Assembly (NCBI RefSeq): GCF_000186865.1
Contig: NW_008705569.1
Coordinates: 127,211-191,210 of the forward strand
DNA length: 64,000 bases
Direction: 5' to 3'
Source: Aureococcus anophagefferens
Taxonomy: Eukaryota; Sar; Pelagophyceae; Pelagomonadales; Pelagomonadaceae
Positions within the stretch are counted from its first letter, which is position 1. Every line of letters starts with the position of its first letter. Below are positions 40,780 to 49,776 of the stretch, piece after piece. Under the pieces are notes generated by a model. The model was not told where the DNA came from, did not search any database, and saw nothing but the letters and a program-made list of their open reading frames with translations. Made by a program: the position numbers and the translations under genes.

Positions 40780-42888
40780 ATGGGAGGCTCGGGAAGCGGA
40801 AGCAACTCCATTTCAAAAGCGCGCGACTTCGACGCCCTCAAGCTGCTCGTCGACGCGGCGAAAACCGCGGGGGTCCCGACGAAGTGTGACGACCTCTATG
40901 ACTACATCGTGAAAAATACGACAGTGAAGAAGTACGCAGTAAATGGTTATAAGAAGAGTCTCAAAGCGTTCATCTCCACTTACTTCATCCCGAAAGATCC
41001 GGACGCGCCGCCCGCCAAAGCACTCATCGTCGAGGACCTGTCGACGGCGACGCGCGAGGAACTGACCTACCCCGTCTCGACATTCGCGTCGGGCGGGCCG
41101 TATTTCACGAACGCGGCGGTCGGCGCAGACGCCGCGGAGGAGGAGGAGCGGACGCCGCAGCACGCCTTCGTCGTCGAGTTCTTCCAGGGCTACCGCGAGA
41201 CGGTCCCGGTGACGAAGCCGGTGATGGGCCGCGCGGTCGCGCGCGTGCCCGCGCCGACGCACTACGGCTCGGTGCGCGAGCGTTACCGGGACGCATCATC
41301 TCATCCGTTCGGCGTGAGCTTGGGCACGAGGCTGTTCAGCGTCGAGGAGCACGGCCCGGAGGCCGCGAAGACGATGGCTTACGAGGACGCCCTCGTCATC
41401 CTCAGCATGAAGAAGGTTAAGGGCTCTCTGGTCTACGAGGGCCAGCTCGAGCGCATCGCCGACGAGGGGACGCGCGCGCGGGTCCTCGCGGATCGCGCGG
41501 AGCTGGCCGCGAGGGGGACGCACCGCAGTCCCGTCAAACACGGGGCTACTCGTTCCGCAGCACCCGGCGTGGGGCCCGTCGTGCGCCGCGGGGGCGGCTA
41601 CCAGGTCCAGGTGAAAGGCCGCGACCAGTGGCTCGACGCGACGGACGGTGACGCGATCGAGAAGGCGTCCGAGCGCGCCGTCGCCGGCTTCGGGTCGACG
41701 CACCTCTCGAGGCTCCAGAACGCGGAGACGGCGAAGGCGTTGGACTCCGGCGAGGTGTCGTTCCGGGAGGCGACGGACTCCTGGCGGCGCCGCGAGTCGA
41801 TCGAGACCGCGTTCCGCGCGGACGCGCTCGCGAACGTCGACGACGGCGACGACGGCGACGACGAGTGCGCGTCGGCGTCATCGCCCGCGGGCCCCGGCGC
41901 GGCGCTCGAGCTCGCGAAGCAGTCCGCGGAGTCGCGCGGAAAGATCGCCGCCGTGTCGCGGCCGCGGACGAGCTCCCGCGGCGCGCGCGCCGACGACGCG
42001 GCGCCGACCCTCGACGACGACGCCGCGGACGCCCCGAGCGTCGAGTCATCCGCGAAGAGCGACGCCGCGGAGCCGCCGCAGGACGGAGAAGGCGACGCGC
42101 GGAACCCGTCGCCGTCGTCGGCGATCGACGCGCTCGCGGCGGCGCTCGTCGCCGGCGGCGTGAGCCTGGACGCGGCCGGGACCGCGGAGCTCGTCCTAGG
42201 AAGTCTGGAGGCGTCCGGCTGGTCGCTCGTCTCCTCGAACGTGCCCCGCGGCCGCTGGGACGACTTGGACTTCGGCGCGTCGTCGGACGACGACGCGTGC
42301 TTCGAGAACCTGTTGCCGTTCTTGGGTGAGGGCGCGAGCCGCTGGACGGACACGACGCTGCCAGACGAAGAAGCGGCCTGCTACGACAACCTCACGGACT
42401 ACCTGTCGTCGACAGGCATTGACATTATTATTCGTCCGAGCTTCGCGCCGCCGGCGCCGCCGACGGAAGTCTTCGGCATCGCGCGGGGCTCGCGCGCGTC
42501 GGCCGCGCTCCTCGACGCCGAAGCGCGGCGGCGGCTTGGCTCTACGTTCGAATTCAAGGCGCTCCAGGACATGGTCAACGCCCTCGCCTTCGAGGAGTCC
42601 GACGTGGGCAAGCGCCTCGTCGAGCTCCGCCTCGGCCTGCGTGCAACTCAACCACTGGTTTGGGACGTCCTCAGGCCCATGTGGTGCCTGGCTTACCTTC
42701 TCGAAGGCGAGCAGGCGACGGCCGCGGGCCTGGTGCTACGGCCCGTCAACTTCCAGCTGAGCTGGGCGGGGATGCAGAACCTGCCCGAGATCGTCAAGTA
42801 CTACGGCTCCGCCCGCTTCGCGCGCGTCTCCGACAGCGTCCTCGACGCCACCAAGGAGCGCACCTCCGACGAGCGCGCGAACGGTTAG
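40780..42888 (+). CDS. Large protein of unknown function with a possible N-myristoyl start
   Basis: 702-aa protein. MGGSGSGS fits an N-myristoylation start. Residues 15-65 are AT-richer and Lys/Tyr-rich (DDLYDYIVKNTTVKKYAVNG). The middle is Ala/Asp/Ser-rich and mostly disordered. The C-terminal 120 residues look folded: FKALQDMVNALAFEESDVGK, PMWCLAYLLEGEQATAAGLV and MQNLPEIVKYYGSARFARVS. Residues near 620-632 (RATQPLVWDV) come from sequence that matches the left end of a family A introner, so part of an element seems to have become coding, or a short unrecognised intron is here. No domain family recognised. Confidence 0.6.
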   Translation: MGGSGSGSNSISKARDFDALKLLVDAAKTAGVPTKCDDLYDYIVKNTTVKKYAVNGYKKSLKAFISTYFIPKDPDAPPAKALIVEDLSTATREELTYPVSTFASGGPYFTNAAVGADAAEEEERTPQHAFVVEFFQGYRETVPVTKPVMGRAVARVPAPTHYGSVRERYRDASSHPFGVSLGTRLFSVEEHGPEAAKTMAYEDALVILSMKKVKGSLVYEGQLERIADEGTRARVLADRAELAARGTHRSPVKHGATRSAAPGVGPVVRRGGGYQVQVKGRDQWLDATDGDAIEKASERAVAGFGSTHLSRLQNAETAKALDSGEVSFREATDSWRRRESIETAFRADALANVDDGDDGDDECASASSPAGPGAALELAKQSAESRGKIAAVSRPRTSSRGARADDAAPTLDDDAADAPSVESSAKSDAAEPPQDGEGDARNPSPSSAIDALAAALVAGGVSLDAAGTAELVLGSLEASGWSLVSSNVPRGRWDDLDFGASSDDDACFENLLPFLGEGASRWTDTTLPDEEAACYDNLTDYLSSTGIDIIIRPSFAPPAPPTEVFGIARGSRASAALLDAEARRRLGSTFEFKALQDMVNALAFEESDVGKRLVELRLGLRATQPLVWDVLRPMWCLAYLLEGEQATAAGLVLRPVNFQLSWAGMQNLPEIVKYYGSARFARVSDSVLDATKERTSDERANG
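42637..42672 (+). repeat. Introner family A left-end remnant inside coding sequence
   Basis: The bases from CTGCGTGCAACTCAACCACT on through GGTTTGGGACGTC align with the first 33-36 bp of A1 and A3 (CTGTGTGGAAATCAACCAC, then TGGTTTGGG; A1 also has GGGACGTC). The right end is missing and no clear duplication remains. The reading frame is open through it. Confidence 0.5.
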
Positions 42889-43175
42889 GCCCAAGTAAGC
42901 GCGAGCCCCCCCCCGCGGGCGACCAACGTCGATGGTCATCGAGCGGCTCGCGCCGGTCGCACCGGTCGAGCGCCACGCGGCCTACCTCGCCGTCGCCGCA
43001 GCGCGCGAGGGCGACGGCGGCGTCGCACCGCCGTGCTTCGACGGCCACGTCTATGCGACGACGCGGACGCGCGCCGCCGTCGACCGCCGCGGCGGTGCCC
43101 GGCCATGGCGACTCCTCTCGCGGCCCGCGGCGCAGACCCCAGAGGGGGCCGACCACCAGGCATACACCAGCCACG

Positions 43176-43392
43176 GCATACACCAGCATAGCAGCCGCAT
43201 AGCGGACGCATAGCGGACGCATAGCGGACGCATAGCGGGCGCATAGCGGGCGCATAGCAGGCGCATAGCAGGCGCATAGCAGGCGCATAGCAGACGCATA
43301 GCAGGCGCATACCACCAGCATAGCAGGCGCATAAGACCAGCATAGCAGCCGCATACCACCAGCATAGCAGGCGCATAAGACCAGCATAGCAG
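43176..43392. repeat. 11-bp minisatellite, array 1
   Basis: About 20 tandem units of consensus GCATAGCAGGC, with variants GCATAGCGGAC, GCATAGCGGGC and GCATACCACCA. A related array lies at 45008-45258. Because the unit length is not a multiple of three, all three minus-strand frames are open and each encodes the same 11-residue Cys/Tyr/Met-rich period. Confidence 0.9.
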
Positions 43393-43569
43393 CCCGGCGA
43401 CCGCCGTCGATGACAACCCAGGCGACGACCGCCGGAGGTTACCGACGCTCGCCGCGGCGCGGAGCCCCTGCGAGCCACACGGAACCGGGATCCCCGGGCG
43501 CGCGACCCCGGGCCGCCTAGCTACCTGGACCGACGAGTCGGCGCCCGACGAGTCGGCGCCCTCGCACGG

Positions 43570-44080
43570 TTCGCGCGGTCGCGCGGGTCGAAGCGCGGCG
43601 CGAGTTCAAACCGCGCGCGGACGTTCGAGTCCGTCGACCGCGGGCGGCTCGCTCGGATCACGAACCGAAGTCGGCGGAGGAGCACGCCACGCAGGACGAG
43701 AGAGACTCGGACGAGCGCACGCCGATTGAAGTCGCGCGCCCTCGCGCGGTTCGCGCGGACCGTCGTGATTTCGAAGTCGCAGCCCCTGGGTATCAGCTAC
43801 TGCAGGTGCACCGACGGACCGGTGCTCGCCGCGAACGGGGCTGTGGTCCATCGGTGGTTCTTTTTCGCGAGGAACCCGTGGGGGACGCGGTCGACGGCGG
43901 GCATCGCGCGGTCGCGCGCGTTTCGAAGCGCGGCGCGAGTTCAAACCGTGCGCGCTCGTCCGAGTCTCTGTGGTGTTCTCGAGGAGCGAGACGCACCGCT
44001 AAACGCGGAGGCTGCTACACTGTCGAACGCCAGCGACTGGACGAGCGCACGGGTTGTGAAGTCGCGCGGATTTTGAAGTC
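43570..44080. repeat. Imperfect direct repeats about 330 bp apart
   Basis: The segment gaagcgcggcgcgagttcaa near 43590 recurs near 43930, each followed by a ccg-rich tract and cgagtc. A second pair, gacgagcgcacg...gaagtcgcgcg, occurs near 43710 and 44040. This suggests an old duplication that has decayed. No gene is supported in 42889-44326. Confidence 0.5.
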
Positions 44081-44326
44081 CGACAGCCCGCGCCGCCCTG
44101 TTGTGGGTCGCACGCGGGCCAGTCGCAGCCCGCAGCGCCATCGATCGTGACTCCGACCTTGATCGGCGGCTTCGCGGCGGCGCGGGCGGCCCGGGGCGCG
44201 GCGAGCCCAGGGCCGTGGGGTATTATGGGATGGCGGCGAGTCGGCGAGTCGCTGCGCCGCCGCAGCCCGAATGTGCCCATATCATTTAGATATGGGCAGA
44301 TATAAAATCAACCTAGCAAGGCTTTA

Positions 44327-44468
44327 GGGCCGCGCGGACAAGGACACGCTCGGCGCCTACGACCTCGGCGAGGAGGCCTTCAACGCGGAGGCGCCGAGAT
44401 ACATCAAGGACAAGTGGGCCAAAAAGGCGATGAAGAACCTCCGCGATTCCTTCGTCAAGCAGCAGTAG
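44327..44468 (+). pseudogene. Terminal exon-like gene fragment
   Basis: After ctttag, an acceptor-like sequence, a frame with typical coding bias reads RADKDTLGAYDLGEEAFNAE, then YIKDKWAKKAMKNLRDSF and VKQQ before a stop at 44468. No upstream exon or start is visible and the flanks are repetitive, so this is probably a stranded 3' exon. Family unknown. Confidence 0.4.
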
Positions 44469-44503
44469 GCTCCCGCATTACTCCCTAAGGAGGGCCGGCG
44501 CCA

Positions 44504-44823
44504 TACTTCGCGTTGCTCGAGCTCGACAACGCGTTGCCCACGGGCCATTACAGCCTCGTCCGCCGCACGGACGAGGTCGAATACACGTAAATTCGCGGGT
44601 TCTGCGTGCTCAGCAACGACGTAGAACCCACGCAGACGTGCCTCGAGCAGGGCCGCGTCCGGCTACTTCGCGTTGCTCGAGCTCGACAACGCGTTGCCCA
44701 CGGGCCATTACAGCCTCGTCCGCCGCACGGACGAGGTCGAATACACGTAAATTCGCGGGTTCTGCGTGCTCAGCAACGACGTAGAACCCACGCAGACGTG
44801 CCTCGAGCAGGGCCGCGTCCGGC
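44504..44823. repeat. Perfect 160-bp tandem duplication
   Basis: Copies 44504-44663 and 44664-44823 appear identical by eye. Each contains a coding-like stretch (YFALLELDNALPTGHYSLVR, then RTDEVEYT and a stop). The identity points to a very recent event or an assembly artefact. Confidence 0.85.
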
Positions 44824-45007
44824 TACTAGAAGTTGAAGTAGGTATTTAGTTAATCTGAGGGCTCGGCCATCCATGGTAGGAGCGCGTAGCAGCCTAAAGT
44901 ATTATAAACTATACGTGGTGGGAGCCGCCATTAGCTAGGCACGGACGGGTCGTGTCCGTGTCGTGAGCGCGGAGCAACCGCCGCCCGATGCGGGCCCTGC
45001 CGAACCA

Positions 45008-45258
45008 CGCATACCACCAGCATACCACCGGCATAGCAGCCGCATACCACCGGCATAGCAGCCGCATACCACCGGCATAGCAGCCGCATACCACCGGCAT
45101 AGCAGACGCATACCACCCGCATACCGCCCGCATACCACCCGCATACCACCCGCATACCGCCCGCATACCACCCGCATAAAACCCGCATACCACCCGCATA
45201 CCACCCGCATACCACCCGCATAAAACCCGCATAGTAGGCGCATACCACCAGGCATACC
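45008..45258. repeat. 11-bp minisatellite, array 2
   Basis: About 22 tandem units of consensus GCATACCACCC, with variants GCATAGCAGCC, GCATACCACCG, GCATACCGCCC and GCATAAAACCC. Same period as array 1 and same phrase accaccaggcata at a border, so the two arrays share an origin. The minus strand is open in all three frames. Confidence 0.9.
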
Positions 45259-45342
45259 GGCGGTCAACCCCCTCGGGCAGACCCGGTCATCATGCGGCCA
45301 CCGCGGCGCGACCCCGACGGAGGCATCCAGTGCTATTACGCC

Positions 45343-46729
45343 CTACGCGACCTTGACCGCGCGCACCATCGCCGTAAGGCAGATCTTCAGCCACTCCCCG
45401 CAGGGAACCATCACCGCGCGCGTGTAGTAGTCCGACTTGCCCGCCATGTTGCGGAAGTCGGCGAAGTGGCAGTTGAGGGGGCCGAAGTCGAGGAACATGT
45501 TCATGGGGTGGTCGCCTGTGTGGAAATCAACCACTGGTTTGGGGGGTCCCCACCAAACTTCAGAACTCTCTATCTCGGTCAAATCGAAGTCGATTCGGCT
45601 GATTTTTGGACGAATCGATTGCTCTCGTCGAGTTCTCGAAGCACGGCAGAAGAGCTCGCGTCGAAACGGTCGCATGCGCGCACATTGAAGTCGGGTTGAA
45701 GATTTGATTTCCACACAGGTGACCACACGCCGCGGAGAAGACGTGGTCGAAGTGGACCTTCTCGACGAGGGCGTCGAGCACGTGCGGCACATCGCGCAGC
45801 CGCGGGAACCGCGCGGAGAGCACGCGCTTGATGCCCTCGGGTCCGAGCTTGTCGCGGAAGATCTTCTTGAGCCCGTCGACGCCGCGGTTGCTCCGCTTTT
45901 TCGACGCGCGGTAGGCCTCCATCACCGCCAGGTGCTCCGGACAGTCCTCGTGGCCGAGGAGGGCACAGCGGGGGTAGTCGTCCGGCAACCCAGGGTCGTG
46001 GTAGCCGATCTTGTCGCGCTCCGCCTGCCCAAAGCCCACGTCGACGCAGAGCTGCTCGAGCAGTCCGTTGAAGTCGCCGTCGATCTTCACCGCCGCGGCC
46101 GCGCCGCGGCCCCGCGCGACGTCCTGCGCGAGCAGGCGCCGCGCGATCAGCTGCACGCGCTTCATCTCGACGACCTCCTCGGTCGTCGCCGAGCCCGCCG
46201 CGGTCGCGTAGTCCGAGACGTACTCGTACTGCGCGTCGCCGAGCTCGAGGTCCCCCATATTCGTGAGGTTGACGACGACGGACTTGGAGGACGTCGTCAA
46301 AAGCCCATCATCATTCCGACAGTACTCCCGCGTCTGCAAGCACGTCTGCCCGTCGGCCCGCGCTACCATGGACTTCTTCGTCGCGAAGGTGCGCCGTGCG
46401 CCCGGCGCGCCGCGCGGCACGTCTCCTTCCCGCGCGCGGCCCGCGGCGGTTTTCAGCCGCTTCGCGATAGGGTTTTCCCACACGTCGGAGTCGTCCGGCG
46501 CGTACGAGAGCCAATTTATGCGCGCACTGTCCAGCGCCTTCTCGAACACGTCCATCCCGCTGTGTCCGCGCCGAAAATCGCAGTTCGCCGTGAAGTGAGG
46601 CCGATAATAGTCGACCGTGTCGTCGCCCGAGCCCGCGCTGTGGTCGTATGTGACCATCCCTCCATATGTGAGGGCCTCGAATGCAGCGCGGTCGCGCTTG
46701 CCCCCGCGGCCGTTCCGCGCCAACGACAT
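45343..46729 (-). CDS. Protein of unknown function interrupted by an introner
   Basis: 391-aa protein in two exons, 46729-45727 and 45515-45343. Recognisable only as a soluble mixed alpha/beta protein. Notable stretches are ALTYGGMVTYDHSAGSGDDT near the N-terminus, a Lys/Arg-rich middle, FGQAERDKIGYHDPGLPDDY, GVDGLKKIFRDKLGPEGIKR, and a Cys- and His-containing end (MFLDFGPLNCHFADFRNMAG, YTRAVMVPCGEWLKICLTAM). The 211-bp intron is introner A3 with a GT donor from the duplication; exact removal gives FSAACDHPMNMF. Codon bias supports a real gene. It may belong to a lineage-specific family. Confidence 0.65.
45516..45718 (+). mobile_element. Introner family A, copy A3 (reverse orientation in its gene)
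   Basis: A 203-bp element with perfect 15-bp terminal inverted repeats, CTGTGTGGAAATCAA and TTGATTTCCACACAG. The duplication is gtggtcgc (45508-45515) and gtgaccac (45719-45726), 5 of 8 identical with three transitions. The intron in the minus-strand gene is 45726-45516. The element is inverted relative to its gene compared with A1 and A2, yet the other end again supplies CAG. Confidence 0.9.
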
Positions 46730-47048
46730 CGCGGTCGCCGCAAGCTGGCTGGCTTTTCAAGTGCTCGACTTCATGTTTCCGTCACACTTGCCACAGCGAC
46801 CGCGCGCGTCGACTCAAAAGCTCCCGCCCATCTCGTCAGCAGCTCGAGTTTTGGCCCTGCGCCCACACGCACGCACCAAAACACACGTCGTTGCAACGCA
46901 GCGACCTCGTCGGCTCGTGAGAACCGCCGCGCACCGCTCGAAAAGCGCTGCGAAATTCAAATTTGCGGCGCTTGACGAGGTCGTCGTCGTCGCAGCGCGG
47001 TACCCGACGCGCTCACACGTCTAGCAGCGCACTAGCCCTCTCGAGACC
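46730..47048. other. Divergent intergenic region
   Basis: 319 bp between the start codons of the unknown minus-strand gene and RAD21. No repeat or gene is seen; it presumably carries both promoters. Confidence 0.5.
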
Positions 47049-49125
47049 ATGTTCTACTCGCACAGCATCCTCGCCAAGTCGGGGCCCTTCGCGCACGTCT
47101 GGCTCGCGGCGACGTGGGAGAAGAAGCTCACGCGGTCGATGATCTTCAACACGGACATCGCGACGGCCGTCGGTGCGTGGCCTCCGCGCCTCCCGCGCGC
47201 CGCGCCGCTCCTCCGCGCGCGCGCCCGCGCGCCCGCGCCCGACCGGCCCCCGCCGCGCCCGCGCAGAATCGATCGTGAACCCGTCGGCGCCGCTCGCGCT
47301 CCGGCTGTCGGCGAACCTGCTCGTCGGCGTCGTGCGCATCTACGCGCGCAAGGCGCGTCCCCGGCGTCCGCCTCGATCACCGCTCCGCCCCCGCCGAGCC
47401 CCCGGCGCCCCCCGCCCCCGGCCCCGCGCGCGGTCGCGCGCGCGCGCGCCGGCGGAACCGGCGGAACCGCAGGTCGCGTACCTCATGAACGACTGCAACG
47501 AGGCCATGGTGAAGATCCGCATGGCGTTCCGCGGCGGCGTCGTCGACCTGCCCGAGGAGAACGCCGTGGCGTCGACGGCGGCGATCACCGCGCGGCGCGG
47601 CGTCGAAGGCGGCCGCGGTTCCGCCTTTTCTCGAACGCCGCTCTCGTAGGTCGCGAACTTCGACGAGCTGGACCTGAGCTTCGAGATGAACGCGCCCTTC
47701 GGCGGCGGCGTCGGCGGCGGCGGCGACGGCGGCGCGGACGAGTGGGCCGCGGCGGCGACGACGCAGAACCTCGGCAACGCGCGCGACATCTCGCTCGCGG
47801 GCTCGGAGATGGACGACGACTCGCTCGCCGGGTCCCGGAGCCAGGAGCTCGGCGGCGCGCCCTTCTCCGCCGGCGGCGGCTCGCGGCGCTTCACGGACGC
47901 GTCGTCGATCGAGATGATGCGCGGCGTCGACGACGCCGAGGGCCGCTTCTCGAGCGTCGGCGGCCGCGACTCGTTCCTCGGCGGCGCCAACGAGGAGGAC
48001 CTGGGCATGACGGACCTCGAGCCCGTCGCCCAGGCCGACCTCCTGCCGCCGGACCTGCCGGAGGACGACTTCGCGCCCGCGTACGCGCCGGAGGACGACG
48101 AGCCCATGTTCGACGCGGCGCAGCCGCGCGACGGGTCCCTGGGCCCCGTCGTCGACGACCTCGGCGCCATCACGGGCGGGGCCATGGACGTCGACGACGA
48201 GCCGCCGCCGCCCGCCGGCGACGACGCGGAGGAGGCCGCGGCGCCGGAGCCCGCGAAGAAGAAGCGGAAGCCCGCGAAGCGCGCCGTCGACCTCCGCGAC
48301 GCGGCGACGCAGCTCGACGCGGCGACGATCAAGGGCTGGATGAAGGACCGCTCGGCCATCGTGCGCGTCAAGCGGCCCCGCGACGCCGCGCCCGCGGGCG
48401 CGCGGAAGCGCGCGTTCGGCCGCGCGCCGGAGCTCGACGCGGCCGCGGACGCGCTCGGCGGCGGCGCGCGGGGCCGCGCGGCCCTCGCGAACAACGCCGC
48501 CGGCGACGCCGCCGCCGCCGCCGCCGAGGCGGCGCCCGCGGCGCCGCGCTTCTCCGCGCAGTTCGGCGACGACGACGACGACTCCGTCGAGGTCGGCCGC
48601 TTCGAGTCGGCCGCGGCGCCGGAGCCGGGCGCGCCGGAGAGCGCCAAGGGCGACCTCCTCGACGCCGGCAGCGACGCGCCGCGCTTCGGCGAGGACGACT
48701 ACGACCTGCCGCCGCCGGACTTCGAGGCGGGCGACTACGCGCCGCGGCCCGACGACGACGACGACCTCCTCGGCCCGCCGCCGGACGACGACGGCGACGC
48801 GGGCTTCCTCCAGCCCATCGACGACGAGGACCTGCCCGCGCCCGACGACTTCGACCGGAGCGGCGCCCAGGACCGCGACTGGCACCCGAACACGATCAAG
48901 GTCGTCGGCCTCCTCCGCGACCAGCTCGACGCCGCGGAGTCCCTGAGCTTCGACGCCTTCACGGCCGGCGCGAACAAGCGCTCCGCCGTCGGCGTCTTCG
49001 TCGAGCTCCTCCACCTCAAGACCTGGGACTTCGTCCAGCTCGACCAGCCCGCGGCCTACGGCGACATCACCGTGTCCAAGGCCGCGCACTTCCACGACCC
49101 CATCCCCCAGGCCGTCGCCGCCTAG
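47049..49125 (+). CDS. RAD21: Cohesin kleisin subunit RAD21/SCC1
   Basis: Kleisin that closes the SMC1-SMC3 ring and is cut by separase at anaphase. N-terminal signature [20 protein letters not shown] with KKLTRSMIF, then [35 protein letters not shown] and VDLPEENA, as in the SMC3-binding domain. The middle is long, acidic and disordered, with a basic patch [11 protein letters not shown]. The C-terminal winged helix ([29 protein letters not shown]) binds SMC1. Four exons: 47049-47172, 47267-47352, 47473-47589 and 47650-49125 (600 aa). The first intron is GT-AG, the other two GC-AG (GCGCGT, GCGCGG). REC8 is an alternative, but the motifs favour the mitotic type. Confidence 0.9.
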
Positions 49126-49215
49126 AGCCCCGGCTCCGGGGCGACGCGCGCCAAGGCCCGCCCCGTTTCTCGCCCCGGCGCCCGCAAGGGGCGCCCGGAC
49201 GTCTGTGATCCTGTG

Positions 49216-49671
49216 TTACCTCCCCTTCTCACTCGCGAGCTGCTCCTCCAGCTGCCGCTCGAGCTCGGCCTCGCGCGCGGCGGCGGCGGCCGGGTCGAGG
49301 AGGTCGTCGTCGTAGCCGCCCGTGCCCGTCGCCTCGCCCTCGTCCTTGACGCCCGCGGCGACGCTCGGGTGGACCTCGGCCGGCGGCGCGGCGGCCGCGT
49401 CGCCGGGGTCCGAGTGGAACCAGCCGAGGAAGGCGTCGGCGTCCATGAAGCCCGTGCCCGCCGGGTCGACGGCCTTCGTCGCCGCCGCGAGCGCGCCGGC
49501 CTCGAGCTTCTCGGCGCCGATGTCGACGAGGACGGCGTTGAGCTGGCCCACGGGGCAGCCCTTGCCCCCGTCGTCGTAGGCGGCGATCTTCGCGCGCACC
49601 TCGGCGAGCAGCGGGTCCTCCGTCGACGCGTAGACCTTACTGGAGCCGCTTCTCGAGCCGCAGGCGCCCAT
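49216..49671 (-). CDS. Small EF-hand-like protein with dual acylation signal
   Basis: 151-aa protein. MGACGSRSGSS offers Gly2 for N-myristoylation and Cys4 for palmitoylation, a typical membrane anchor. Residues 18-90 resemble a pair of calmodulin-like EF-hands (LLAEVRAKIAAYDDGGKGCP, AVDPAGTGFMDADAFLGWF), but the loops lack several acidic ligands, so calcium binding is doubtful. The C-terminus ends in a short charged helix (EAELERQLEEQLASEKGR). It may be a membrane-bound regulator. Single exon; its stop lies about 90 bp from the stop of RAD21. Confidence 0.65.
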   Translation of the reverse strand: MGACGSRSGSSKVYASTEDPLLAEVRAKIAAYDDGGKGCPVGQLNAVLVDIGAEKLEAGALAAATKAVDPAGTGFMDADAFLGWFHSDPGDAAAAPPAEVHPSVAAGVKDEGEATGTGGYDDDLLDPAAAAAREAELERQLEEQLASEKGR

Positions 49672-49776
49672 GCCGCGGCGCTAGCGCTGCGACGGCGGTC
49701 AACTGGAGAAGGTAAATAACGCCAAGTTGAAGTGCATAAATACTCAGTTCTCATCATTTCAATAAATTTTTTGACG

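Noticed and set aside
42794..43478. Cys/Tyr-rich proteins encoded by the minisatellite on the minus strand
   Set aside because: All three frames are open only because of the repeat period. There is no codon bias or conserved flank to support a gene.
43176..45258. CRISPR-like array
   Set aside because: Units are 11 bp and contiguous, without spacers. This is a minisatellite in a eukaryotic genome.
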